From positions 186,001 to 250,000 of the forward strand of contig NZ_JAFMYW010000001.1 of the NCBI RefSeq assembly GCF_017353175.1: a stretch of DNA of 64,000 nucleotides, read 5' to 3'. Position numbers and translations under genes: made by a program. Positions 1 through 7,371 of this stretch are shown piece after piece. The stretch comes from Fibrella forsythiae. Its GTDB lineage: Bacteria; Bacteroidota; Bacteroidia; Cytophagales; Spirosomataceae. Every line of letters starts with the position of its first letter. Position 1 is the first letter of the stretch. The notes beneath the pieces are model-generated. The model had not been told where the DNA came from, ran no database searches, and was given only the letters and a program-made list of their open reading frames with translations.

Positions 1-546
1 TACCCCGACATTGTTGGCTTCAAGGTCGGCAATTTGCCCTGCTTTAGTACCCACGCTAGCCCCGCCTGTATAGCCCGCATTGATGCTGCGTAAGACTTTG
101 ATTATCGCCGAGCCGGGAGAAGCCTGAGGCTGCCTGTGGTCTACTTCAATAAACTCTTCTGGTAGGTAGATGCCGCAATAATGGCACGGAAAGCTGGGAA
201 GTTGCTGAGTTATATAGTTTCCATTGGCCCGTTTAAACCTGAAAGGACGATTTTTGTAGTGATACATACGTCTCCAGCGCAGATCGGTTTTCACGTGTAG
301 ATGATTGGCAAAATGAAGGGTTTCCAGCGTGGTGGCATTTGTGGCAGCAGTAGCAGCTGCTAGCGTGCTGCCCGGTAACGTGCCAAACGCATTAGCCAGC
401 GAGAATGCGCCGGTCATACCATCCCGCTGCAATGTGTACTGACCCGGCAGGATCCCAAGTTTGCCGGTGGTTGTGGGTACATTACGGCCAGCTTTGGCAG
501 AATACTGGACGTTATATCGATTCGTTAAATCAAGGACCGTTGGCAT
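1..546 (-). CDS. HNH-nuclease-like protein, C-terminus cut by window edge; candidate T6SS effector
   Basis: The frame opens at ATG 546 and stays open to base 1, giving 182 residues with no stop, so the C-terminus is missing. The first 80 residues are Ala/Thr/Gly-rich with no recognised motif. Then comes a basic aromatic stretch (LRWRRMYHYKNR, about 90-101) and a zinc-knuckle plus HNH core: C121-x-x-C124, then VDHRQP at 135-140. CxxC followed about a dozen residues later by DHxxP is the first half of the HNH/McrA fold; the second zinc pair would lie beyond the edge. It starts 30 bases after the preceding small membrane gene and looks like the tail of the tssBCD unit. DNA-cleaving T6SS effectors with HNH domains are known, so an effector role is a fair inference from position. 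A phage-like or housekeeping HNH protein cannot be excluded. Confidence 0.65.
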   Translation of the reverse strand, partial: MPTVLDLTNRYNVQYSAKAGRNVPTTTGKLGILPGQYTLQRDGMTGAFSLANAFGTLPGSTLAAATAATNATTLETLHFANHLHVKTDLRWRRMYHYKNRPFRFKRANGNYITQQLPSFPCHYCGIYLPEEFIEVDHRQPQASPGSAIIKVLRSINAGYTGGASVGTKAGQIADLEANNVGV

Positions 547-576
547 ATCGACGATGAGTTAAAGAAGGGAGCCAGA

Positions 577-756
577 TCAGAGGTCACTGGTCAATGACTC
601 GCCCTGCAAGGCTTTCTTTGCTTCCCGAATACTGGTCTTCACCCGCCTGATTGCCGGCCGGGCACGTACCCAGGCCACACTAAGGCCGAGCAGAAAAGTG
701 GCTACCAGCATCAGGCTAATTTCGGTGATGGCCACCCAGGGTGATAGTGGGTTCAT
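577..756 (-). CDS. Small single-pass membrane protein (59 aa), T6SS-unit tail
   Basis: The ATG at 756-754 overlaps the TGA of the upstream gene (755-753) in an ATGA junction, which supports translational coupling. The product has one hydrophobic segment (about residues 8-29: ITEISLMLVATFLLGLSVAW) followed by a strongly basic stretch with RARPAIRRVK and KKAL, so the C-terminus is probably cytoplasmic. I do not recognise a family. It sits between a membrane-anchored helix-hairpin-helix protein and the HNH-like gene. It could be an accessory membrane component of the secretion system or a partner of the HNH protein. An immunity role is less natural, because a DNA-targeting toxin would need a cytoplasmic inhibitor. 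Confidence 0.6.
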   Translation of the reverse strand: MNPLSPWVAITEISLMLVATFLLGLSVAWVRARPAIRRVKTSIREAKKALQGESLTSDL

Positions 757-1250
757 GAGGAAAGGGTCGTCTGGGTACGGTCTGTTTCGGCCAGCCCACG
801 CCGCATCCGACCTTGCCAGGCCCGTAGCTCACCCCACTGCCCGTCATTGGCCAGCCGCGCCTGGTCGGGCCAGGTGGCCGGGTCATACGGATGCATGAGC
901 GGACCGTTGTTGGTCAGAATGCGCTGAATAGTGCCGGGTGTTTGTCTGGAAAGATGGGCAAATGTTCTGATACCTGTCATCAGCAGAATTCGCTCAACGG
1001 GATCTGTTATACCAAGAATTTCGGTGAGTCGATCACTGCCGGGGAGGTTGTCCGGATCAATAATAGGCAGGCGGCTTTTCCGGAGTTGATCAATCCGTCG
1101 CTGCAACTGCTGCAACTGCTGAAGAAGCGTTAGCTGACGCCGTTTATACAGCTGCTGCCCAATCAGATACCCAAAAATTAACGCACCCTGAAGCATCAGA
1201 AAATGCAGCAGACTGGCGTGAAGCAGGTGGAACGGGTTTAGCTGGAACAT
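753..1250 (-). CDS. Membrane-anchored helix-hairpin-helix (COG3743-like) protein
   Basis: This 165-residue protein has one N-terminal membrane helix (about 10-32, rich in Leu and His), a Gln/Leu/Arg coiled coil (TLLQQLQQLQRRIDQL, about 40-57) and a C-terminal domain (about 75-155). That domain has the pattern LTEILGITDPVERILLMTGI, then TFAHLS, then P-TWPDQA-LA-DGQW-EL. The pattern is the helix-hairpin-helix module found at the C-terminus of many Bacteroidota proteins and of COG3743 proteins. The gene lies 3 bases after the OmpA-domain gene and overlaps the next gene by 4 bases, so it is very likely co-transcribed with tssD. Its role in a T6SS unit is not described to my knowledge. The domain could bind DNA or simply serve as a protein-interaction module. 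Confidence 0.65.
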   Translation of the reverse strand: MFQLNPFHLLHASLLHFLMLQGALIFGYLIGQQLYKRRQLTLLQQLQQLQRRIDQLRKSRLPIIDPDNLPGSDRLTEILGITDPVERILLMTGIRTFAHLSRQTPGTIQRILTNNGPLMHPYDPATWPDQARLANDGQWGELRAWQGRMRRGLAETDRTQTTLSS

Positions 1251-1253
1251 GCT

Positions 1254-2123
1254 TTAGCGTTTAATCACAACGGTGACGCGGCGGTTGGCTAACCGGCCTT
1301 CGGGCGTAGCATTAGGGGCAATTGGCTCGCTTGAGCCTCGTCCCAGTGGTATGATTCGCCCGCCCCGAGCACCTGAGTTAACCAGAAACTGCCGTACGGC
1401 TGCTGCCCGTCGCATCGATAGTCGTTGATTGGCCGTTACTGAACCAACACTGTCGGTATGCCCCGTTACGCGCAGTGCTGCTCCGTGCGGTTGCCGTAGA
1501 AAAGGTACGGCATCGGCCACAAACCGATCTGTTTCCGGGGTACGGATAAAGGTGGTCTGGCCGCTCTCGAAATACAATTCCATCGGATGAAACAGATCGA
1601 TATAGCGCTGAGCATCAGCCAGCGAGCGCGCAGTTGTGGGCAATGCTTTGGTGAACTCAACTACTAGTGCCCCAGTTGAATCGTTAACGTACCTGAGCGT
1701 TGGTACCCGTTCGCTACGTACCTGAACCTGCCCTTCGTTGATTCCATCAGTGAGCAGCCGATCGGCAAGCGCAGCAGCGCGGGCTTTTCCCAGGTCTGGC
1801 GCTACGGTTGCTGAGGCTTCGTCGAGGGTATACTGGCCAGTAATGGCAACCGCCAAACCCGGATTAGCCAGTAGGTGCAGACTTAACCGGTCAATCGGAT
1901 TGTGCGCCGAACGGGCCAATTCATTGCCTGCCCGGCCAAACAAGGCACCCGGAAGCGTGGTGTGCCAATCGGGGCCGTGCTGTAGTACAAGCGGGGGCAG
2001 CGGTTCGATAACCTGCTGCCCCACGCGTTTGATGTAAAAAAGGTGCACCGCCGCCGACCCCGCCCACCAAAGTCCAGCCAATAGCCACAAGGCAGTCAGG
2101 CGGGTGAGAAAAGGCTGGGTCAT
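1254..2123 (-). CDS. OmpA-domain envelope protein, T6SS-associated
   Basis: The 289-residue protein has a short N-terminal membrane segment (LTALWLLAGLWWAGSAAV) and a periplasmic part. Residues about 185-289 form a typical OmpA/MotB peptidoglycan-binding domain, with the GHTDSVGS motif, the Arg-rich helix NQRLSMRRAAAVRQFL, and GRGSSEPIA ending in LANRRV. Residues about 75-160 look like a second, degenerate OmpA-like fold (AITGQYTLDEA and an Arg/Ala helix). In canonical T6SSs a peptidoglycan-binding domain is attached to TssL; subtype iii lacks TssL/TssJ/TssM, so this protein could be the cell-wall anchor of this system. That role is inferred from the domain and from its place directly after tssD (20-base gap). 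Confidence 0.75.
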   Translation of the reverse strand: MTQPFLTRLTALWLLAGLWWAGSAAVHLFYIKRVGQQVIEPLPPLVLQHGPDWHTTLPGALFGRAGNELARSAHNPIDRLSLHLLANPGLAVAITGQYTLDEASATVAPDLGKARAAALADRLLTDGINEGQVQVRSERVPTLRYVNDSTGALVVEFTKALPTTARSLADAQRYIDLFHPMELYFESGQTTFIRTPETDRFVADAVPFLRQPHGAALRVTGHTDSVGSVTANQRLSMRRAAAVRQFLVNSGARGGRIIPLGRGSSEPIAPNATPEGRLANRRVTVVIKR

Positions 2124-2143
2124 CTGGAGACGAATGCGTTGGT

Positions 2144-2551
2144 TTACTTGTATGTATCGACTGGCCAGTCGTTTACCTGTTCGGCCTCGCCATTCTTGAT
2201 TTTCTGGGCGTGAATCGTGATGCCAAGCGTGATGTTATCGCCACCGAAGGCCGAAAAAGACTCACTGTAACCCGTCAGAAAGCCATCTGTAAACATGATG
2301 TCTTTCAGTTTGCCGCCATCTTCTTCGCTTTTGCTGATGGTGATCGTTCCCGTAGGAATGGGGATGTGACCTTTGTTAACCATCTGAACCGCCAGATCGG
2401 TAGTGAACGGAGCGTCGATGGTCATGTTTAACTCACCACCCTGTACGTTACCACCGGGGCGGCCTTTGCTGTCGACGCCGCGTGAATACCCGATGCTGTA
2501 AGATAATACGTCGTACTTTGTGCCGGCGATGTCTAATACTGCCTTTGCCAT
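2144..2551 (-). CDS. tssD: TssD (Hcp-like T6SS tube protein)
   Basis: The 135-residue protein matches the Bacteroidota TssD family in length and pattern: MAKAVLDIAGTKYDV at the start, GGELNMTIDAP, a central IPTGTITI, then GFLTGYSESFSAFGGDN and LGITIHAQKI. Hcp proteins stack as hexameric rings to form the inner tube expelled when the sheath contracts, and they also carry effectors or act as their chaperones. The gene lies 34 bases downstream of tssC in the same direction, which fits co-expression of sheath and tube. Only one copy is visible in the window. Confidence 0.93.
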   Translation of the reverse strand: MAKAVLDIAGTKYDVLSYSIGYSRGVDSKGRPGGNVQGGELNMTIDAPFTTDLAVQMVNKGHIPIPTGTITISKSEEDGGKLKDIMFTDGFLTGYSESFSAFGGDNITLGITIHAQKIKNGEAEQVNDWPVDTYK

Positions 2552-2585
2552 TTCGTTTTTTGGTTAAAGTGAATAGTATTGGTAG

Positions 2586-3965
2586 TTAGGCCATTACGCC
2601 GTAGTCAGATACCCACTCCGGGCTATCCACGTCGTCGCCGCGGCGTCCGTCGAGGCGGATCACGAAGCTCTTGGCCGGGAAATACGGTTTGATGAACAGG
2701 TCGAGGTGAATCAGATCTTTGATGTTCTTATCGCGCTCGAACCGCATAATGCTGTGCTTTTCGATAAGCCGGTCCGGGCCCATGATGCTATCGAGGAACT
2801 GCACGATCTGACGGCGCAGGTCAGCTTCCATGCGTGGTGTCCAGTTTTCGAAAGCCCGCCGGTTTAGGAAGTCGAACAGCACCTTAACTACGTGGTCGAA
2901 TACCCGCACAACCGAATAGGTCTGCAAACCAGGGTTGTCGCCGTTGAAAAGTGTTTTAGCAGAGAAAGCCATTACCTTGCCATACTCGAATACCATCGGT
3001 ACCAGACCGAGGCGTTCCAGGTGCGAAATCTCACTTTTCTTCAGCGGATAACGTACCCCGTCAACTTCGTTCATGCCGCCATGCTTCTTACCCGCCGTCA
3101 CCTGCGACATCAGCGTGTAATAGATCTTGCCCGCCAGCGCTGCCGAGGGTGGTACGTATAGGTTGTCCGTCTCGCCAACCTCAGCTACTTTTCCCCGGCC
3201 AACCATCCAGTTACAAGCCATGATCACGTTTGAGCAATGCAGATCGCCGCTGCTCATATTGGCCGTGCTGAAGAGCTCGATGGTATCTTCCGGCGATTCC
3301 AGATCGGCGAAGTCGGTGATCAGCATCACTTTACTGTTGTGCGCCAGGCGTGCCCATTTTTCCAGAATACCGTTGGTCCGCATGAAGCCGGGCACCACCA
3401 GTAACGAATAGTTCGTGCGCAGATCGAGACGGTCGTAGTTCTGCTTGAACTCCTCGTTCACCCGGTCAATAAAGATCGGGTTATCAAGATCAGTTAACTG
3501 CGTCAGCGATGCATTCAGGATGGTCACGTTCGGCACCCGGTCCATGTCGGTGTTCTTGTAGAACAGAGACAGGGCCCGGTAGCTGCGCTCTAACTCACGA
3601 GTGCTATTGAGCGCCCGAAGCAGGTTTTTACGCAACTGGGCGTTAGAGAGATTGGCCTTTTCTTCGGTTTTCTCAAGCATCTCCGTCTGGTTACTGCTCG
3701 ATTCGAGGAGTTCGATCCAGAGGTTCAGCTTTTGCTTCAGCATCTGCCGTTCCACTTTCTTGTTCTCATCGGTCATGAAAATGGTTTTGCGGGCCTTGCG
3801 CTCAGGACTGATATTCTGAATACCGTCTATAAAGCTTTCAACGAATGGGAAACCGCCATACGCTGCAAGGGTACTAAGGCCGGGGAGTCCGGTTGAGGGG
3901 GCGGCAACTACCGCTTCGGAGGCAACAGCTTCGTCTGCCGCTGCCGATTTTTGTTCTTTTGCCAT
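2586..3965 (-). CDS. tssC: TssC (T6SS contractile sheath large subunit)
   Basis: The 459-residue protein is of normal length for Bacteroidota TssC. It has an acidic, Ala-rich N-terminus, a mixed helical region, the conserved SLLVVPGFMRTNGILEKW segment, and a C-terminus with FVIRLDGRRGDD ending SPEWVSDYGVMA. With TssB it forms the cytoplasmic sheath around the Hcp tube and is the target of TssH disassembly. It follows tssB by 56 bases and precedes tssD. Confidence 0.95.
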   Translation of the reverse strand: MAKEQKSAAADEAVASEAVVAAPSTGLPGLSTLAAYGGFPFVESFIDGIQNISPERKARKTIFMTDENKKVERQMLKQKLNLWIELLESSSNQTEMLEKTEEKANLSNAQLRKNLLRALNSTRELERSYRALSLFYKNTDMDRVPNVTILNASLTQLTDLDNPIFIDRVNEEFKQNYDRLDLRTNYSLLVVPGFMRTNGILEKWARLAHNSKVMLITDFADLESPEDTIELFSTANMSSGDLHCSNVIMACNWMVGRGKVAEVGETDNLYVPPSAALAGKIYYTLMSQVTAGKKHGGMNEVDGVRYPLKKSEISHLERLGLVPMVFEYGKVMAFSAKTLFNGDNPGLQTYSVVRVFDHVVKVLFDFLNRRAFENWTPRMEADLRRQIVQFLDSIMGPDRLIEKHSIMRFERDKNIKDLIHLDLFIKPYFPAKSFVIRLDGRRGDDVDSPEWVSDYGVMA

Positions 3966-4021
3966 GTGGCAGAATGCGTTTAACCGTTAACGTTTGGGAA
4001 AATCAGAAGAGAATGGCCGGG

Positions 4022-4474
4022 CTATTCGTTGTCGGCAGCGTCTAACTCACTCACCAGCGATTTCAGAGCAGAAACCAACGCTGCCTTAGCATCGGGATTG
4101 TCCAGGGCCGTCTGTAGAATCCGATGGCCTTTCAGGCGGCGGCTGATCTGGGTGTATTCGCTGTACTGGCCGTCCAGTGAGCGCAGATAAGGGCTTTGCA
4201 GACTCAATGCTTTGGCTCTGAAATCGGCAATGCTGCCAAATTTCAGGTTCTCCTGCACAGGCGTTCCGTTTTCATCTTCGAACTCAACATCAACGTTGGG
4301 TTGATAGCGATTGAAGACATCCTCCACCGTTTTAAGGCCGGTAACCAGCTCAGGAGTTACGGGTTCTTCGTCAGTAAGCTGTAGGGCGAGCAGGGTCCGA
4401 TTGAACGGAATATCGGCAATGCCTTCCGAGGCCATCGGCTTGATCTCGTTCCCGCCAATCTCGTAGTTAAACAT
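4022..4474 (-). CDS. tssB: TssB (T6SS contractile sheath small subunit)
   Basis: The 150-residue product has the TssB layout: a conserved N-terminal strand region, MASEGIADIPFNRTLLALQL, then YQPNVDVEFEDENG and KFGSIADFRAKALSLQSPYL, and an acidic helical C-terminus. It is the first gene of the leftward unit that continues into tssC and tssD. A 282-base gap with a strong inverted repeat (4557-4599) lies upstream and is the natural place for its promoter. TssB and TssC interlock to form the contractile sheath. Confidence 0.93.
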   Translation of the reverse strand: MFNYEIGGNEIKPMASEGIADIPFNRTLLALQLTDEEPVTPELVTGLKTVEDVFNRYQPNVDVEFEDENGTPVQENLKFGSIADFRAKALSLQSPYLRSLDGQYSEYTQISRRLKGHRILQTALDNPDAKAALVSALKSLVSELDAADNE

Positions 4475-4556
4475 AGCAGTGACTGTTAAAAGGTTGAAAT
4501 ACAGTCTAAAGCTATACCACTCCTAAACGCACTGCAACCAGTAAGCTGGCTGTAGC

Positions 4557-4599
4557 TACCACTCAGTATATTTAGAGTTACCAAATATATTGAGTGGTA
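4557..4599. promoter_or_regulatory. T6SS operator candidate: 17-bp inverted repeat upstream of tssB
   Basis: Two 17-base arms, TACCACTCAGTATATTT (4557-4573) and its complement (4583-4599), match at 16 of 17 positions across a 9-base spacer. On the minus strand the right arm contains TATATTTG (4589-4582), a match to the Bacteroidota -7 element TAnnTTTG, so a bound protein could cover the promoter. The nearest -33 position has no clear TTG. A further partial arm, ACCACTC, is at 4516-4522, 42 bases away. The same half-site recurs twice at 17014-17051 before tssE/vgrG. Confidence 0.6.
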
Positions 4600-4746
4600 A
4601 AATATTGATACGCCTAATAAATATTGGACAAAAAGAATTTTTCAGGCTTGACAGACTAAATAAAATGTTGACAGTGCCGTAGGCCCGGAAAATTGACGAA
4701 TAAAAAAGACGTACTCAGGCTACCCATGTTTCCAGACGTTGGTTTG

Positions 4747-7311
4747 CTACACTTTGGTCGGTATGAGCCATTCAATCTGACCAGTCTGAATGGGGTCGGG
4801 AGTGGCGGCATCCGTCACTACCTGCCAGCTAAGTTCACCATCGGCACGGCCCGTTACACGCAGCCATTCGCCCGGGTGAATCTGTCCGGCAATGATCATT
4901 CGCGAAATCGGGCGGCGTAATTTGTTTCGGATAACGCCCGCAAGCGGCCGGGCACCATATTGAGGTGTATAGCCACTAAAGGCAAGTTGTTGCCGGGCGG
5001 CGGCGTCGAGTTCCAGACGGATTCCCTGCCGCTGTAAACTTTCGGTCAGTTGCCGCAACTGAATATCGAAAATGTGTAGTACGTGTTGCTCGGTGATCGG
5101 GCTAAACGGAACGATTTCGGTGATGCGGGCCAGAAATTCGGGGCGGAAGCTCCCGGTCATGCGCTCCATCAGTTGTTGCGACGATGGCCGCCGCCCCTGC
5201 TGAAATTCGTGGCTGATCCATTCGCTGCCAATATTCGAGGTAAAGATCAACAGGGCATTCGAGAAGTCACCTTCTTTGCCTAGTTTGTCGTGTAATCGCC
5301 CTTCATCCATGATCTGCAGGAACACGTCGAAGATCGACGAGTGGGCTTTCTCGATTTCATCGAACAGCACCACGGCATAGGGCTGTTGCCGAATCCGGTT
5401 CACCAGCAGGCCACCTTCTTCATAGCCAACGTACCCGGGAGGTGCCCCATACAGCAATGCCGCGGCGTGTTCTTCCTTGAACTCCGACATATCGAAGCGA
5501 ATCATAGCGTGCTCGTCGTTAAACAGGAATTCGGCCAGTGATTTCGAGAGTTCGGTTTTGCCCGTACCGGTCGGACCCAGTAAAAAGAACGTACCTATGG
5601 GTTGCCCTGCTTTTTGCAGGCCCGACCGTGACTCCAGAATGGCATCGGAAAGAGCCTTGAGGGCGTGGTCCTGGCCAACAACACGCTGCCGCAGGTGATC
5701 TTCCATGGTCAGCAGTTTCTCTTTTTCGCGTTCCTGCACTTTACCCATCGGAATGCCGGTTTTATAGGCTACCACGGCCGCCAGGTCTGTTTTGCTGACG
5801 CGCGCCCGACGGGCATCGGCCAGTTCATGGAGGCGGGTGAGCTTGGCGGTCAGGTAGGGGAGGTATGACTCTGGCGTTACCAGCTCGGTTGGGTCAACGG
5901 GGTCTTCCCACTGTCCCATGAGTACCGGGCTGATCTGCTGTTGCAACTGCTGATCGAACCAGCGGTAATCATCAAGCCGTTCTTCTGCGGTTAATTCACT
6001 CTCGTTCAGTTCGGCCAGTGCCTTATCGAATTGGTCCAGGTCAGAACCCGCCAGTTCGGTTACCGTGCGAATGGCAGCCATCGTGCGATCGAGCAGATCA
6101 AGTGCAGCATCGGGCAGACGACGGTCTTTTACGTATCGTTTGGCCAGCCGAACGCATTCGGGGACCACGTCGGCATCAACCGTGAGCTGATGATGCTTTT
6201 CGTACAGGCCTACCAGCCCGCGGATCATTCGCTCTGCCACGTTTACGGGGGGTTCATCCACATTCAAAAGCTCAAATCGACGGCTCAGCGCCTGGTCTGG
6301 CTCGATCAGCTTACGAAATTCGTCGCGGGTGGTAGCTCCAATCAGCGTCAGTTCGCCCCGGGCCAGTTCGGGTTTCAGCAGGTTGGCAGCACCGCCACCT
6401 GCGCCGCCCTTAGGGTCGAGCAAAACGTGAATTTCGTCGATGAAGAGAATGCATTTGTCAAAAGCTTTTACCTCCTTGATCACATTTTTGAGCCGGTCTT
6501 CTACCTCGCCTTTATACGACGCTCCTGCCAGCAGCGCACCGGGATCAAGTTCGAGCAGCGTGGCTCCTTTAAGCCAGCCTGGTACCAAACCGGTGATCAA
6601 CAGCTGCGCCAGCCCGTCGATCAGCGCCGATTTACCCACGCCGGGATCACCGGTGAGCATCACGTTCGGTTTACTGCGCCGCCCCAGAATCTCGACCATC
6701 ATGCGCAGCTCCCGCTCACGGCCAATAATGGGGTCGAAATGGCCACTGCGGGCCAGGGCTGTTTTGTCGGTGCAGTATTTTTGCAACACGCTTGTTGGTG
6801 CGCCGTCCAGACTAGTACCCGCCGCCGGATTAGCTGGCGTTATCGGCCGGCCGGTCTCAGCCGGCGTAATGGGTTTCATCTCGTTGAGGTAGAGCCCCAG
6901 TAGGTCCCGTTCCTGAAGCGGCAATGATCGTAATTGTTCGGAAGGAAAACCCAGGCCGGGCTTTGTCAGGGCGGTTAGCACGCAAATGGGCTCTACCTTG
7001 TCTAGCCCAAGCCGTACACGAACAACGTCGGCTTCGTCCATTACCCGGTCAACCGACTGATCGCCAGCAGGTTCGTCTGGTGGAATGGCCACGCGGGATG
7101 ATTCCTCCATACGTACCTCGGCCCATTCGCGCAGGTAGGGTACGTCTTTATGTAAGGAGGTCAGTAACAAGGCGCCGGCCGAATCAGCATGAACCAAGGC
7201 CCGAAGGAGGTGGGCTGCTGAATACCGCTCGTTTCTGTATTCGCGCGCCAGCGACTGCGATACGTAAAGAGCCGTTTGCACAGCTTCGGAAAGAAGGAAA
7301 GAGGGAAGCAT
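4747..7311 (-). CDS. tssH: TssH (ClpV-like AAA+ ATPase recycling the T6SS sheath)
   Basis: The 854-residue protein has the ClpB/ClpV plan: an N-domain (about 1-145), a first AAA+ module with Walker A GDPGVGKS (about 223) and Walker B CILFIDEIH (about 290), a middle region, a second AAA+ module with Walker A GPTGTGKTE (about 580) and Walker B VVLFDEIEKAH, and a C-terminal small domain with YGARPL and RP motifs. Its setting among tss genes makes it the sheath-disassembling TssH rather than the chaperone ClpB. The N-domain is divergent, as expected for the family. It is the last gene of the TssO-TssP-TssR unit, 60 bases after tssR. Confidence 0.93.
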   Translation of the reverse strand: MLPSFLLSEAVQTALYVSQSLAREYRNERYSAAHLLRALVHADSAGALLLTSLHKDVPYLREWAEVRMEESSRVAIPPDEPAGDQSVDRVMDEADVVRVRLGLDKVEPICVLTALTKPGLGFPSEQLRSLPLQERDLLGLYLNEMKPITPAETGRPITPANPAAGTSLDGAPTSVLQKYCTDKTALARSGHFDPIIGRERELRMMVEILGRRSKPNVMLTGDPGVGKSALIDGLAQLLITGLVPGWLKGATLLELDPGALLAGASYKGEVEDRLKNVIKEVKAFDKCILFIDEIHVLLDPKGGAGGGAANLLKPELARGELTLIGATTRDEFRKLIEPDQALSRRFELLNVDEPPVNVAERMIRGLVGLYEKHHQLTVDADVVPECVRLAKRYVKDRRLPDAALDLLDRTMAAIRTVTELAGSDLDQFDKALAELNESELTAEERLDDYRWFDQQLQQQISPVLMGQWEDPVDPTELVTPESYLPYLTAKLTRLHELADARRARVSKTDLAAVVAYKTGIPMGKVQEREKEKLLTMEDHLRQRVVGQDHALKALSDAILESRSGLQKAGQPIGTFFLLGPTGTGKTELSKSLAEFLFNDEHAMIRFDMSEFKEEHAAALLYGAPPGYVGYEEGGLLVNRIRQQPYAVVLFDEIEKAHSSIFDVFLQIMDEGRLHDKLGKEGDFSNALLIFTSNIGSEWISHEFQQGRRPSSQQLMERMTGSFRPEFLARITEIVPFSPITEQHVLHIFDIQLRQLTESLQRQGIRLELDAAARQQLAFSGYTPQYGARPLAGVIRNKLRRPISRMIIAGQIHPGEWLRVTGRADGELSWQVVTDAATPDPIQTGQIEWLIPTKV

Positions 7312-7371
7312 GGTGGTTGAGGAGTGGTTTGGGGTCAGTAACGGGACTGTTTGATTGGTATGATCAGTAGT

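Noticed and set aside
6031-6903. A 290-residue plus-strand frame
   Set aside because: It lies inside tssH, which has both AAA+ modules intact; the shadow has no recognisable domain.
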